From assembly GCF_029774175.1 (NCBI RefSeq), contig NZ_CP103834.1, positions 630,501-694,500 of the forward strand: a stretch of 64,000 nt of DNA, given 5' to 3'. Below are positions 19,875 to 29,938 of this stretch, one piece after another; position 1 is the first letter of the stretch; every line of letters starts with the position of its first letter. The stretch is from Actinobacillus genomosp. 1. GTDB lineage: Bacteria > Pseudomonadota > Gammaproteobacteria > Enterobacterales > Pasteurellaceae. The notes below the pieces were generated by a model that did no database searches, was not told the DNA's origin, and was given only the letters and a program-made list of their open reading frames with translations. The position numbers and the translations under genes are program-made.

Positions 19875-21614
19875 CTATTTCTCAACAAATTGATTACTTT
19901 GTTGAATCATATGTAAGAAGAGTGCGAGCGGCGGACGTTCACTTTTTACTTTTTCGCCTTGCGCATTAAAATTCTCAAAGTGTCCTCGTTTATCAATGTG
20001 ATATTGCTCGCCGTCCGGCATAATAGCTACATCCCATTTATGATTTGATGCCAATAGCCATAAACGTTTATTTTGTGTCGTTAAATCAATACCTTGTGCA
20101 TAATCGCTAAGTGGGTTCTTTATTTTAAAGAATTGATTAAGTAACGTAGGTAATATATCTACATGGCTTGATAAAAAATCATACTGTTTGCCTTCGCCCT
20201 GCCAATACATCATCATCGGTACTTGGATATGTTGTTTGGCAAAACTATTTTCACTTTGTTTATCGGACGGAAGCGCTTGATCCGCCGTAATAATCACTAA
20301 TGTATTTGCGAGTAATGCATTCGATTCGAGCTGTGTCCAAATTTCTTTTAATTGCCAATCAAGTAATTTTGTTTGTTGTGCATAATCATTGGCGGCAGGC
20401 ATAGCTAAATCTAAATAGCTAAAGAACGGCGTATGTAATGTACGTTGCGTAATCCATTGTTTCCATTGTGCAATTGCATCTAAATTATTCTGAGATTCAG
20501 GTAGTAATATACCGGCAAACACACCTTGGTGATAAATAGGGTCCGCAAAGCCGTTATGAGAGAATAATCCTAATTGGTAGCCGGATTGTTTAAATGCAAG
20601 TAAAAGCGGGGACGTCTCTTTATTACCTAATACCGCATCCAGATACTTGCCGCTTAAACTATAAAATAAACCTAATACGCCGCTTGCCGAAGAATCTCCG
20701 CTTGAGTAATGCTGCATAAAACGATGAGATTTTTGACTGATCTCGGTCAATGTCGGCATATTTTCACCGGAAATAGCCTCATTATTTAAACCGGATAAAT
20801 TAATAAACAATAAGTTGGTTGTCGGTTTCTGCGTAAAGGTTAAAGTATGTTTCGGATAATTTAAATAAAAACTGTCTAAACGGCCGCTTTCTTCAATTTC
20901 TTGTTGTAATTCGGCTTGATCGATCAACCCGTGTTTTTGCAAAAAGGTTCGAGCGGTCATCGGATGAGAAAGCGGATAATTGGCTTTCTGTGCGGTGATC
21001 GGACGATATAACGTCATATCCGCCCAAGCATAAATTAAGTGAGTGGCGGTAAAGCAACTAAGGAAAAAATAAGCAACGTATTTTCCCCATGTCTGGCGGT
21101 TAAAACTACGGAGTTTTTGCCAGCACCAACGAGAATAGAGCATTTCCGCTAATAAAATTAGCGGCATAGGAACAAAAAGTAATTGCCACTGACGAGTTAA
21201 TTCACCTTGATCAGGGTTTACCAGTAAATCCCATACAAGTGGTGATAAATGTAAATAAAACTGTTTAAAAACTTCCGTATCTAGCAGTAAAACAGTCTGA
21301 CCTATAGTCGCTAAAATAACGGAAAGTCCGCGAAAAGTACGATCGTTTTTAATTAAAAAACTGAGGGGAAAAAGTAACAGTAGATAAACGGCAAAAACAA
21401 TAAAACTAAAATGCCCGAATAAACTGGCAAAAAAGTAGAGTTTCCCTGAAAGCGTATTAGGCCAGTCGGCATTAAACGCATATCGAGAGGCAATCAATAA
21501 CGCCAGCACTACATTAAAAAGTGCGAACCAATGTCCCCAAGTAATACGCTGTGAAGTTTCTTCACGGTATTGGAGAGAGTTTGACGGTAGCAGTTGGCGT
21601 AATTGATATAACAT
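19875..21614 (-). CDS. lapC: PbgA/LapC (YejM), inner-membrane regulator of lipopolysaccharide synthesis
   Basis: PbgA/LapC senses lipopolysaccharide at the periplasmic face and restrains LapB-FtsH degradation of LpxC. The 579 residues have five N-terminal membrane helices (starting ITWGHWFALFNVVLALLIASRY) and a periplasmic sulfatase-like domain from about residue 250. The stretch NFYRPITMQ-like (TLYRPITAQKANYPLSHPMT) is typical of the family. The yejL-yejM gene order seen here is conserved. Its functional partner FtsH is encoded at 37510 in this window. The sulfatase domain is not expected to be an enzyme. Confidence 0.92.
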   Translation of the reverse strand: MLYQLRQLLPSNSLQYREETSQRITWGHWFALFNVVLALLIASRYAFNADWPNTLSGKLYFFASLFGHFSFIVFAVYLLLLFPLSFLIKNDRTFRGLSVILATIGQTVLLLDTEVFKQFYLHLSPLVWDLLVNPDQGELTRQWQLLFVPMPLILLAEMLYSRWCWQKLRSFNRQTWGKYVAYFFLSCFTATHLIYAWADMTLYRPITAQKANYPLSHPMTARTFLQKHGLIDQAELQQEIEESGRLDSFYLNYPKHTLTFTQKPTTNLLFINLSGLNNEAISGENMPTLTEISQKSHRFMQHYSSGDSSASGVLGLFYSLSGKYLDAVLGNKETSPLLLAFKQSGYQLGLFSHNGFADPIYHQGVFAGILLPESQNNLDAIAQWKQWITQRTLHTPFFSYLDLAMPAANDYAQQTKLLDWQLKEIWTQLESNALLANTLVIITADQALPSDKQSENSFAKQHIQVPMMMYWQGEGKQYDFLSSHVDILPTLLNQFFKIKNPLSDYAQGIDLTTQNKRLWLLASNHKWDVAIMPDGEQYHIDKRGHFENFNAQGEKVKSERPPLALFLHMIQQSNQFVEK

Positions 21615-21616
21615 TG

Positions 21617-21838
21617 TTATTTGGTTTTTAGTGAATTTTTAAGTGCGTTTGAAAATGCCTCTGCAAGGGCAAGACGTTGAGCCTCGGTTTGCACGTTTTC
21701 TAATAAAATATTCGTGACCATATTACCCAATGCCATTAAAGATAAATCTACCGGAGCTTTATGTTTTTCAAGGATTGCGATTAAATCGCCGGATAACGCA
21801 TCGAATTGTTTGCTTTGATATTTTGATTGAGTAGCCAT
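21617..21838 (-). CDS. YejL family protein (DUF1414)
   Basis: A 73-residue soluble protein (MATQSKYQSKQFDAL...) typical of YejL in length and in the motif LLEKHKAPVDLSLMALGN-like (AILEKHKAPVDLSLMALGNM). Function unknown. It is 2 bases upstream of the pbgA/lapC gene and almost certainly co-transcribed and possibly translation-coupled with it, as in many gammaproteobacteria. Confidence 0.85.
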   Translation of the reverse strand: MATQSKYQSKQFDALSGDLIAILEKHKAPVDLSLMALGNMVTNILLENVQTEAQRLALAEAFSNALKNSLKTK

Positions 21839-22009
21839 AGTAAAATGTGAATAAAAAAATATTGTTTATACTAACATAAAATTTCATGGAGTGAGAGCAA
21901 TAAGCGGTAAGATTTTTGAATAAATTTACTTATCGGCAATGAAAAGATCTCTCGTTATTATCTCTTACGGCATAATTTTTCTTTGCTTATTGAAATGAAT
22001 AAATATAAA

Positions 22010-22025
22010 ATGAACGCTTGTTCAT
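22010..22025 (+). promoter_or_regulatory. TetR-type operator upstream of acrR
   Basis: Perfect arms ATGAAC/GTTCAT around GCTT, 22 bases before the regulator's likely start at 22048. Position and symmetry fit autorepression by the TetR-family protein encoded next. Confidence 0.55.
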
Positions 22026-22047
22026 TATGTGGTGAATGGGAGATTCT

Positions 22048-22626
22048 ATGTCGAAGAAAGAGAAGCTGAATGATATGGCGCAGCAGATTTTATCAGCAGC
22101 GGAGTTACTCATTGCAAAGGAAGGTTTACAAAATCTATCAATGAGGAAAATCGCCGGCGAAGCCGGGATAGCGACAGGCACGCTGTATCTCTATTTTAAA
22201 ACGAAAGATGAGTTACTGAATTGTTTGGCGGAACAGCTCCATGAACGATATTATCGTTATGTGAATATTAAGTTTAATCCGAGCACCCCGTTTTTTGAAC
22301 AATATCGAGAGATTTGGAATAAAAAGAGGCATTTTCTTACGGATAATCCCATTATTGCGGCAAATTTATCTCAGTATCAAGCGATGCTAGGTTTTAATAG
22401 TATTTTGTGCAGAATCATGAATGATCCCGAATTTATTTGGAATCAGTTTGTTGAGGAAGGGAAAAAGCAAGGTGTAATTATACCGCTTCCTAACGATTTA
22501 CTTTATTGTATGAGTATCGGGGTCGCTACGGATATTGCTTATTTAGAACAGGTTAAGCAAGAATCCGTATCAACTGAATTTTTCGAGGAAACTATATTAC
22601 GGACTTGGAAAGCGATTGCTTGCTAA
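22048..22626 (+). CDS. acrR: TetR/AcrR-family repressor of the adjacent efflux pump
   Basis: A DNA-binding repressor with an N-terminal helix-turn-helix (LSMRKIAGEAGIATGTLYLYFKTKDELL) and a ligand-binding helical C-terminal domain. The frame also opens at an ATG at 22036, but MSKKEKLNDMAQQIL is a more typical start (192 aa). It lies 33 bases before the membrane-fusion protein gene, same strand, and so probably controls the whole acrRAB-like operon through the palindrome in its own promoter. Ligands are unknown. Confidence 0.85.
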   Translation: MSKKEKLNDMAQQILSAAELLIAKEGLQNLSMRKIAGEAGIATGTLYLYFKTKDELLNCLAEQLHERYYRYVNIKFNPSTPFFEQYREIWNKKRHFLTDNPIIAANLSQYQAMLGFNSILCRIMNDPEFIWNQFVEEGKKQGVIIPLPNDLLYCMSIGVATDIAYLEQVKQESVSTEFFEETILRTWKAIAC

Positions 22627-22659
22627 GGAAGTTTTTCATTTTATTTTTACGGAGAGACT

Positions 22660-23865
22660 ATGACGACAGAAAAACAACAGCCCGGTAAAGGCAGAAAGTT
22701 TCTAATTGCAATAACCCTAGTTGTTGTACTTGTTGCCTTTGTTGGGGTAGCGGGAATGCAGAAATTTATTGCGGGTAAGAAAGCGGAAGCAGCGGCAAAT
22801 ATGCCGGAAACCGTAAGTGAAATTACGGCGATGATGATTTCAACGCGAGAATGGACACCGAGTATTTCCGCTGTCGGTTATATCAGACCCAATCAAGGTG
22901 CGATGTTAAGTGCCGAGGCATCGGGTACGGTAACTAAAGTACATGTACGTTCAGGGCAAAGAGTGAACAAGGGTGATTTGTTAGTGGAATTTGATAGTGC
23001 GGTAGAGGAAGCCACTTTACGCGCTTCACAAGCACAATTACCGAATGCTAAAGCCAATTATGAGCGTTATCGTAATCTTGTCGCATCAAACAGTGCATCT
23101 AAAGCGGAATTCGATAATGCCCAATCGACTTATAACCAATTATTGGCAAATATCGAGTCATTAAAGGCTTCAATCAGTCGTCGCAAAGTGTATGCGCCGT
23201 TTAGCGGCCTTGCCGGTATCGTGAATGTAAACGTAGGGCAATATATTACGACCGGTACGGAAATTGTACGTGTTGAAGATCAAAGTTCAATGAAAGTGCG
23301 TTTTACCTTACCGCAAACCGATGTGGAAAAAATTATTGTAGGGCAAAAAGTGACGGCGGTGGTTGATGCTTTACCCGGACAAACTTTCCCGGCAAGTATC
23401 GTCGCTATTGATCCGGCGGTTGATCACACTACCGGTTTAATTAATGTAGAAGCGGTAATTACTGAAAATCAGAATAAATTGTTATCGGGAATGTTTGCTC
23501 GTTTGAATGTAGCGTTACCGACCGAGAAAGATCAAATTGTCGTACCGCAAATTGCGGTAACTTACACCATGTATGGTGAAACACTTTATGTTTTACAACC
23601 GCTTTCTGACGAAGATAAACAATTAGCGACCAAAATGGCGGAACAGAATCCGAAATTAAATGTAAGCAAAATGTATCGAGCAAAACAGGTTGAAGTGAAA
23701 ACATTAGACCGTAGCGGTATTTATGCACAATTAGCTAAGGGTGTAAGAGCCGGCGATTTAATTGTGACCGGCGGTTTCCAACGTTTAAGCAATAATGCAC
23801 TCGTTATGGTGTCTGATCAAGAAGCGGTCGGTGTTACTCAACCCGCTAAAGAAAGCAGACTTTAA
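22660..23865 (+). CDS. acrA: AcrA-like periplasmic adaptor of an RND efflux pump
   Basis: The membrane-fusion protein that links the inner-membrane pump to an outer-membrane channel. The 401 residues begin with one membrane anchor (about 13-30) and no lipobox. A biotinyl/lipoyl-like region (GTVTKVHVRSGQRVNKGDLLVEF) and alpha-hairpin (about 100-170) follow, then beta-barrel domains. It stands between the TetR repressor and the pump gene; the stop is 12 bases before the pump ATG. Ribosome site ACGGAGAG precedes the ATG. Confidence 0.92.
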   Translation: MTTEKQQPGKGRKFLIAITLVVVLVAFVGVAGMQKFIAGKKAEAAANMPETVSEITAMMISTREWTPSISAVGYIRPNQGAMLSAEASGTVTKVHVRSGQRVNKGDLLVEFDSAVEEATLRASQAQLPNAKANYERYRNLVASNSASKAEFDNAQSTYNQLLANIESLKASISRRKVYAPFSGLAGIVNVNVGQYITTGTEIVRVEDQSSMKVRFTLPQTDVEKIIVGQKVTAVVDALPGQTFPASIVAIDPAVDHTTGLINVEAVITENQNKLLSGMFARLNVALPTEKDQIVVPQIAVTYTMYGETLYVLQPLSDEDKQLATKMAEQNPKLNVSKMYRAKQVEVKTLDRSGIYAQLAKGVRAGDLIVTGGFQRLSNNALVMVSDQEAVGVTQPAKESRL

Positions 23866-23877
23866 TTGAGGTCATCA

Positions 23878-26800
23878 ATGAAATTTACTGATATTTTTAT
23901 TAAACGTCCGGTACTTGCCGTTTGTATTAGTTTGCTGATTACAATTTTGGGGCTGCAATCTATCAACAAACTTCAAGTACGCGAATATCCTGAAATGACG
24001 ATTTCCATTGTCACGGTAAAAGTTAATTATTCGGGTGCGGATGCAAGCCTTATGCAGGCATTGGTAACATCTCAGATTGAAGAAGCGGTAGCGCAAGCGG
24101 ATAATATCGACTATGTAACCTCATCAAGTAGTCCGAGTACTTCAACGACTACAATTAAGATGAAGTTAAATACCAATCCGCAAATGGCGTTAGCGGATAT
24201 TTCGGCGAAAGTAAATGCGATTCGTGCTAACTTACCGAGTGGTATTGATGATCCGTCTATTAGCGTTTCTTCAGGTTCGAATGATGCGTTAATGTATATT
24301 CGTTTTGTATCTGACGAGCTTTCGACACCGCAAATTACCGACTATATCAACCGAGTAGTAAAACCTCAGTTCTTTACGGTAAACGGGGTTTCTAGTGTTG
24401 ATATTTTCGGTGCGGCGAACTTCGGTTTACGTATTTGGTTAGACCCGGATAAAATGGCGGGTAATAATCTTTCTGGTGCGGCGGTGTTATCTGCATTAAG
24501 TGCGAATAACTTAAATACGGCGGCAGGTAATGCGAACGGTTATTACACGGTTTATAAAAACAAAGTGGAATCCAGTACACCGTCGGTTGAAGAGTTAGAA
24601 AACGTAACGATTTCAACCACATCTGACGGGCGAATTATCAAACTGAAAGATATTGCCAAAGTTGAATTAGATAAATATCAAGATGCTTCTCGAGCAATCG
24701 CTGACGGTAAAGAAGCGGTCGTTTTAGCCGTGAGTGCTGCAACGACAGCAAACTCACTGACTGTTGCAAAAGATATTTATCCGGTATTTGACATTATCAC
24801 CAAGAATTTACCGTCCTCAATGAACGGTCAGATTATGTATGATAAAACAATTGCGATTAACAGTTCGATTAATGAAGTAATTAAGACGATTGGTGAAGCA
24901 ACTGTTATCGTATTAGCGGTAATTATCCTTTTCTTGGGATCATTACGTGCAATGATTGTGCCGATCATTACTATTCCGATTTCATTAATCGGAGTGTTGT
25001 TCTTCCTGCAAATGTTCGGATTTTCTATTAACTTATTAACCTTATTGGCGTTGGTACTGGCAATCGGGTTGGTGGTTGATGATGCGATTGTGGTATTGGA
25101 AAACGTTGAACGTCACGTAAAAGAAGGCAAGTCTCCGTTTGATGCGGCAATTATCGGAACACGAGAAATCGCCTTACCGGTAATTTCAATGACGATTACG
25201 CTGGCGGCGGTATATTCTCCGATGGCATTAATGGAAGGCGTAACAGGTTCTTTATTTAAAGAGTTTGCTTTAACACTTGCCGGTGCGGTATTTATCTCGG
25301 GGATTGCGGCATTAACGCTATCACCGATGATGTCTAGCCGAGTATTAAAAGAGCATAATGAAGAAAATGAAAGTCGTTTCTCAAAAAGTATTAATACGAT
25401 GTTAGATAAAATGACTAGCTGCTATACCAATATGTTAAGAGGGGTAATGGCGGTCCGTTGGTTAGTGGTTATCTTTGCAATTAGTATTTTTGCGGTATTA
25501 CCGACGTTATTAACCTCTCTTTCTAGCGAAGTTGCACCGACGGAAGACCGTGGTTTCGTGGTAGGTATCGGTAACGGTCCGTCAAATACCAACTTAGATT
25601 ATACGCAAGCGGCAACAGAGAAATTTAATGAAGAAGTAGGTAAAATTCCGGAAGTCGCCTCAATGATGACTGTTTCCGGTTTTAACGGTGCAAACAGCGC
25701 GTTATCGATTATTTCATTGAAAGACTGGAACGAACGTGAGCGCGAACGTAAGCCGATTTCCGCAGATGTTTCCGCAATTGCGAAAAATGTAGTCGGTATG
25801 GATATTAATGCAATTTCTTTCCCGGAAATTTCAACCGGCGAAAACGGTTTACCTTTCTCACTCGTAATTACGACTGCGGATAATTATGTGAAATTAGCCG
25901 ATGTAGCAAATGAATTTTTAAGAAAGGCGCAAGCCTCGGGTCAATTCTTTTTCTCAAGTTTGGACTTAAAATTCGATACGGTAACGATGAAATGGAAATT
26001 TGATCGTGAAAAAATGGGAACTTACGGTGTAACAATGCAACAAGTAAGTAGTACACTGGGTGCGTATTTATCCGGTGCGATTATTACGCGTGTTGATATT
26101 GATTCCCGTGCTTATCCGATTGTATCGCAGGCGATCCGTCAAGACCGATTAAATCCTCAAGATTTAGTGAATTATTATGTCACGACGGCAAAAGGGGAGT
26201 CCGTACCGCTTAGTTCATTTGTTTCCTTAGAATTATCAACCGAGCCTGCGGCATTACCTAGAATGAACCAGTTAAATTCTGCAACGATTTCCGGTGTAGT
26301 ATCCAGTTCAATCGGTGATGCGGTAAATTGGGCGAAAGCAGAACTTGATCGTAGTTTGCCGAAAGGTTATCAGTACGACTTCAAATCCGAAGCGCGTCAG
26401 TATGTCCAAGAAGGTAATGCAATGGCAATGACATTTGCCTTAGCGGTTGTAATTATCTACCTTGTACTTGCGATTCAGTTTGAATCTTGGCGTGATCCGA
26501 TGGTAATTTTGGTTTCGGTACCATTGGCATTAAGTGGTGCATTAGTCGTGATGAATGTTCTGGGAATTGCCGGAAAAGCCGGTGCGACCTTGAATATTTA
26601 CTCTCAGGTAGGCTTAGTAACCTTAGTCGGATTAATTACCAAACACGGTATCTTAATGTGTGAAGTGGCGAAAGAAGAGCAATTAAACAACGGGTTATCT
26701 CGTTTTGAGGCGATTGTTCACTCTGCAACGATTCGTTTACGTCCGATTATGATGACGACCGCAGCAATGGTAGCCGGTTTGATCCCGTTATTGTTTGCAA

Positions 26801-26997
26801 TGGGCGCGGGAGCTATTGCTCGTTTCAGTATGGGGATGGTGATTGTTGCCGGTTTAAGTATCGGTACATTATTTACCTTGTTCGTACTGCCGGTAATTTA
26901 TACCTTCTTAGGACAAGAGCATAAACCGCTTCGTGAATTTGACGAAGAAAAATATGCTAAAGCATCCGTAGAAAAAATCGAGCATACCGGTATGTAA
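23878..26997 (+). CDS. acrB: AcrB-like RND multidrug efflux permease
   Basis: A proton-driven inner-membrane exporter of the HAE-1 type, 1039 residues from the ATG at 23878. That ATG follows a TTGAGGT ribosome site; the longer frame starting at a TTG (23866) would use the site itself as codons. It has twelve predicted helices in two halves, and the proton-relay Asp pair in GLVVDDAIVVLENVERH near residue 400. Its C-terminal half keeps LAIQFESWRDPMVILVSVP. No TolC-like gene is next to it, so the outer-membrane channel must be encoded elsewhere. Confidence 0.93.
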   Translation: MKFTDIFIKRPVLAVCISLLITILGLQSINKLQVREYPEMTISIVTVKVNYSGADASLMQALVTSQIEEAVAQADNIDYVTSSSSPSTSTTTIKMKLNTNPQMALADISAKVNAIRANLPSGIDDPSISVSSGSNDALMYIRFVSDELSTPQITDYINRVVKPQFFTVNGVSSVDIFGAANFGLRIWLDPDKMAGNNLSGAAVLSALSANNLNTAAGNANGYYTVYKNKVESSTPSVEELENVTISTTSDGRIIKLKDIAKVELDKYQDASRAIADGKEAVVLAVSAATTANSLTVAKDIYPVFDIITKNLPSSMNGQIMYDKTIAINSSINEVIKTIGEATVIVLAVIILFLGSLRAMIVPIITIPISLIGVLFFLQMFGFSINLLTLLALVLAIGLVVDDAIVVLENVERHVKEGKSPFDAAIIGTREIALPVISMTITLAAVYSPMALMEGVTGSLFKEFALTLAGAVFISGIAALTLSPMMSSRVLKEHNEENESRFSKSINTMLDKMTSCYTNMLRGVMAVRWLVVIFAISIFAVLPTLLTSLSSEVAPTEDRGFVVGIGNGPSNTNLDYTQAATEKFNEEVGKIPEVASMMTVSGFNGANSALSIISLKDWNERERERKPISADVSAIAKNVVGMDINAISFPEISTGENGLPFSLVITTADNYVKLADVANEFLRKAQASGQFFFSSLDLKFDTVTMKWKFDREKMGTYGVTMQQVSSTLGAYLSGAIITRVDIDSRAYPIVSQAIRQDRLNPQDLVNYYVTTAKGESVPLSSFVSLELSTEPAALPRMNQLNSATISGVVSSSIGDAVNWAKAELDRSLPKGYQYDFKSEARQYVQEGNAMAMTFALAVVIIYLVLAIQFESWRDPMVILVSVPLALSGALVVMNVLGIAGKAGATLNIYSQVGLVTLVGLITKHGILMCEVAKEEQLNNGLSRFEAIVHSATIRLRPIMMTTAAMVAGLIPLLFAMGAGAIARFSMGMVIVAGLSIGTLFTLFVLPVIYTFLGQEHKPLREFDEEKYAKASVEKIEHTGM

Positions 26998-27012
26998 TTG
27001 ATTAAATGGTTG

Positions 27013-27043
27013 AAAAGCTCCGTCAATGCGTCGGAGCTTTTTT
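27013..27043 (+). terminator. Terminator of the acrRAB-like operon
   Basis: A 10-bp stem (AAAAGCTCCG and complement) with a 9-base loop, then T residues, 16 bases after the pump stop. Confidence 0.85.
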
Positions 27044-27154
27044 ATATCTTTTAATCAATAAAATCGCAGAAGTTCCAGAACTAATCGAACGAATTTATAT
27101 CAAAAATTAATAAACATGAAGAAAACGTATTTTAGCAATATGTAGTTCATTCTG

Positions 27155-27183
27155 TTTATGACGTTTTTCTATTACAATATTAT
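27155..27183 (+). promoter_or_regulatory. glmU: Candidate glmU promoter
   Basis: TTTATG and TATTAT separated by 17 bases, ending 32 bases before the glmU ATG. Neither hexamer is perfect. Confidence 0.4.
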
Positions 27184-27215
27184 AGTATTTATTCAATTCA
27201 TTAAGGGATTACACA

Positions 27216-28580
27216 ATGACTCAACTAAGCGTAGTAATTTTAGCCGCGGGTAAAGGTACTCGTATGTATTCTGATTTGCCCAAAGTGCTTCACACCGTTG
27301 CAGGCAAGCCGATGGTTAAACATGTGATTGATACGGCAAAGCAGATCGATGCTAAACAAATTCATTTAATTTATGGCCACGGTGGCGAATTATTACAACA
27401 ACGCTTAAGTGCCGAGCCGGTAAACTGGGTATTACAAGCAGAGCAATTAGGTACAGGTCATGCGATGCAACAAGCCGCACCGTTTTTTGCCGATGATGAA
27501 AATATTTTAATGCTTTACGGTGATGCACCGTTAATTACTAAAGAAACCCTAGAACGTTTAATTGCAGCCAAACCGGAAAACGGTATTGCATTATTAACCG
27601 TAGAATTAGAAAATCCGACCGGTTACGGACGCATTATTCGTGAAAACGGTTCTGTGGTTGCGATCGTAGAGCAAAAAGATGCGAATGAGGAACAATTAAA
27701 AATTCGTGAAGTGAATACCGGTGTAATGGTTGCAAGCGGTGCCAGTTTCAAAAAATGGCTTGCTAATTTGAATAACAATAATGCACAAGGCGAATACTAT
27801 ATTACGGATGTTATCGCAATGGCAAATCAAGACGGTTATAAAGTACAAGCGGTACAAGCCAGCGAATTTATGGAAGTTGAAGGAGCTAACAACCGTTTAC
27901 AACTTGCGGCATTAGAACGTTTCTACCAAAAAACACAAGCGGAGAAATTACTGTTAGCCGGTGTACGTTTAATTGATCCGGCTCGTTTTGATATTCGTGG
28001 CAGCTTAACTCACGGTAAAGATGTGGAAATTGATGTGAACGTAATTATCGAAGGCGAAGTAAAACTGGGTAATCGTGTGCGTATCGGTGCAGGTTGTGTA
28101 CTTAAAAACTGTGAAATTGGCGATGATGTAGAAATTAAACCATATTCTGTGATTGAAGATGCGGTAGTGGGCAAAGCGGCACAAATCGGCCCGTTCTCTC
28201 GCTTACGTCCGGGTGCAAATCTTGCGGAAGAAACCCATGTAGGTAACTTCGTTGAGATTAAAAATGCTCAAGTAGGTAAAGGTTCAAAAGTAAACCATTT
28301 AACCTATGTCGGTGATGCGGAAGTAGGTAGCAATTGTAATATCGGTGCCGGTGTAATTACTTGTAACTATGATGGGGCAAACAAATTTAAAACGGTTATC
28401 GGTAACAATGTGTTTGTCGGATCGGACAGCCAATTAGTTGCCCCGGTTACCATTGCTGACGGCGCAACTATCGGTGCAGGTGCAACCATTACCAAAGATG
28501 TAGCGGAAAACGAGTTAGTGATTAGCCGTGTACCACAACGCCACATTCAAGGTTGGCAGCGTCCTACTAAGAAAAAATAG
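27216..28580 (+). CDS. glmU: GlmU, bifunctional UDP-GlcNAc synthesis enzyme
   Basis: Makes UDP-N-acetylglucosamine for peptidoglycan and lipopolysaccharide: the C-terminal domain acetylates glucosamine-1-phosphate and the N-terminal domain attaches UMP. The 454 residues match the E. coli length (456). The N-terminal nucleotidyltransferase motif is [18 protein letters not shown]. The C-terminal left-handed beta-helix holds hexapeptide repeats and the conserved [20 protein letters not shown] segment. It is a single gene with its own promoter and terminator. Confidence 0.97.
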   Translation: MTQLSVVILAAGKGTRMYSDLPKVLHTVAGKPMVKHVIDTAKQIDAKQIHLIYGHGGELLQQRLSAEPVNWVLQAEQLGTGHAMQQAAPFFADDENILMLYGDAPLITKETLERLIAAKPENGIALLTVELENPTGYGRIIRENGSVVAIVEQKDANEEQLKIREVNTGVMVASGASFKKWLANLNNNNAQGEYYITDVIAMANQDGYKVQAVQASEFMEVEGANNRLQLAALERFYQKTQAEKLLLAGVRLIDPARFDIRGSLTHGKDVEIDVNVIIEGEVKLGNRVRIGAGCVLKNCEIGDDVEIKPYSVIEDAVVGKAAQIGPFSRLRPGANLAEETHVGNFVEIKNAQVGKGSKVNHLTYVGDAEVGSNCNIGAGVITCNYDGANKFKTVIGNNVFVGSDSQLVAPVTIADGATIGAGATITKDVAENELVISRVPQRHIQGWQRPTKKK

Positions 28581-28606
28581 TTCTTAGTTATTCATATCCG
28601 TAATTT

Positions 28607-28654
28607 AACAGGCGGTCGTTTTGGCAGATTTTTTTGCAAAAACGACCGCTTGTT
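28607..28654 (+). terminator. Paired uptake-sequence hairpin after glmU
   Basis: Arms of about 16 bases (AACAGGCGGTCGTTTT and its near-complement) around a T-rich loop. The right arm contains a complete uptake core (28645-28653, inverted). It lies 27 bases after the glmU stop. Confidence 0.65.
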
Positions 28655-28704
28655 GTTCTGATATTTATATCTATTCTATTGCGAATAATCAGTAGGCTTT
28701 AGAC

Positions 28705-29019
28705 TCACACCTCAAAATAGATCGAATAATGTTTCTGACAGCCGCTATTGAATTGTGCTTGGCAATAAGGGCAATGTGTAACCTGCATATATTGCCGAAT
28801 GGTCAGCGTTTGTTGGCAATTACCGCATAAAATCGCCGCCTGATCAAATTCAGTTGTTTTCCAACGTTCAATAGGGTGCGTTTCACAGGCTTGGTGGCAT
28901 TGATAGCAAGGGTAAAATTTATCACAACATTTAAACTTGATGGCGATAATATCCAGCACGGAATGATAATGCTGACAGCGCGTCTGATTATCTACGGTTA
29001 AACCGTAAACTTTAAACAT
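28705..29019 (-). CDS. CHY-type zinc finger protein
   Basis: A 104-residue protein with many paired Cys and His residues in the CHY zinc-finger pattern: CQHYHS near the start, then CCDKFYPCYQCHQAC, CGNCQ, and CPYCQAQF, which would bind about three zinc ions. The function of stand-alone bacterial CHY proteins is unknown. It starts 4 bases after the DUF1919 gene on the same strand, so the two probably form an operon. Confidence 0.8.
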   Translation of the reverse strand: MFKVYGLTVDNQTRCQHYHSVLDIIAIKFKCCDKFYPCYQCHQACETHPIERWKTTEFDQAAILCGNCQQTLTIRQYMQVTHCPYCQAQFNSGCQKHYSIYFEV

Positions 29020-29023
29020 AACC

Positions 29024-29644
29024 TTAGAATCCTTTCCCGTTAAACCAATTCACATAATCTAGCTGGTCATAATATTTCTTACCGTTCCAACCGGAAAACT
29101 CAAATAAATCACCGACTTGCGTTTGATTTTCAAAGCCTTTGATATAAAAAGCCGATTTCAACTCCGGATAAGCTTTATGGGTAAATACCACTTTATTTTC
29201 AAACGGTAAGCGGTCAAATTCTTGCAAATCTTGGTAAGTACAGCCGTCACGATCGGTCATCATCACAAACAGGTTATCTAAATTAATCCGTTTAGTGCGT
29301 TCCGCCCATTTATTTGCCGCCTCTTGTTCTGAATGATAGTGCATAAAATGAATTGTGAGATCATCTAATTTACCCACCGGATAGTTCTTTTCAGATGTAA
29401 TAAAGGTCAGTTCAGCCTGCATATAATGCGGTATATTTTTTAGATATTTGAGGAAATCAGTCGGCGAGAGATATAAGTTTACAAACGGAGAACGAAATTG
29501 TTCGTTTAAATCATGCAGAATAAACGCACCGTTACAGTTAATGGAGAGTACCGACATTGTGTGGTTTTGTAACTGTTGTCGGTTTTGATTATTGATAGTT
29601 TTACGTAGAAATTTGTTGAGTGCTTTTTTTGCGAGTTTTAACAT
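29024..29644 (-). CDS. DUF1919 family protein, possible surface-polysaccharide role
   Basis: The 206-residue sequence has the DUF1919 features NCNGAFILHDLNEQFRSPFVNLYLSP near the start and YPVGKLDDLTIHFMHYHSEQEA in the middle (families annotated as exopolysaccharide biosynthesis). An N-terminal basic helix precedes the domain. The enzymatic activity is unknown; family members often sit in capsule or LPS clusters. Here the only partner is the CHY zinc-finger gene downstream. Confidence 0.7.
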   Translation of the reverse strand: MLKLAKKALNKFLRKTINNQNRQQLQNHTMSVLSINCNGAFILHDLNEQFRSPFVNLYLSPTDFLKYLKNIPHYMQAELTFITSEKNYPVGKLDDLTIHFMHYHSEQEAANKWAERTKRINLDNLFVMMTDRDGCTYQDLQEFDRLPFENKVVFTHKAYPELKSAFYIKGFENQTQVGDLFEFSGWNGKKYYDQLDYVNWFNGKGF

Positions 29645-29825
29645 GATTATCTCTCATTAGTAAGAATATATTGGGTATATTATAGAAAATTTAATTGCTA
29701 GAACAATATGACATTTAATCGGTTAGTAAATTCTCATAAATTCAATAGCCGTATAAAAATTTGGTTAGTCTAAAAAGTCTTATTTTTCATTCGGATAGCT
29801 CGCAACCGTTTGCTTGACGGTTATT

Positions 29826-29841
29826 TGAGAAACAGATCACA
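29826..29841 (+). promoter_or_regulatory. Candidate CRP site upstream of the phosphohexomutase gene
   Basis: TGAGA-N6-TCACA matches the CRP half-sites at 9 of 10 positions, about 98 bases before the ATG. A weak promoter (TTTATG at 29875, TATATA at 29897) lies downstream at suitable spacing. Confidence 0.5.
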
Positions 29842-29938
29842 AACTGACTAAAAAGATGCAATAAATCATTTTTATTTATGCTATTTTCCGTTAGGCTATA
29901 TATGTTTTATTCATTATTTTTTAGTATAAGGAATTGCT

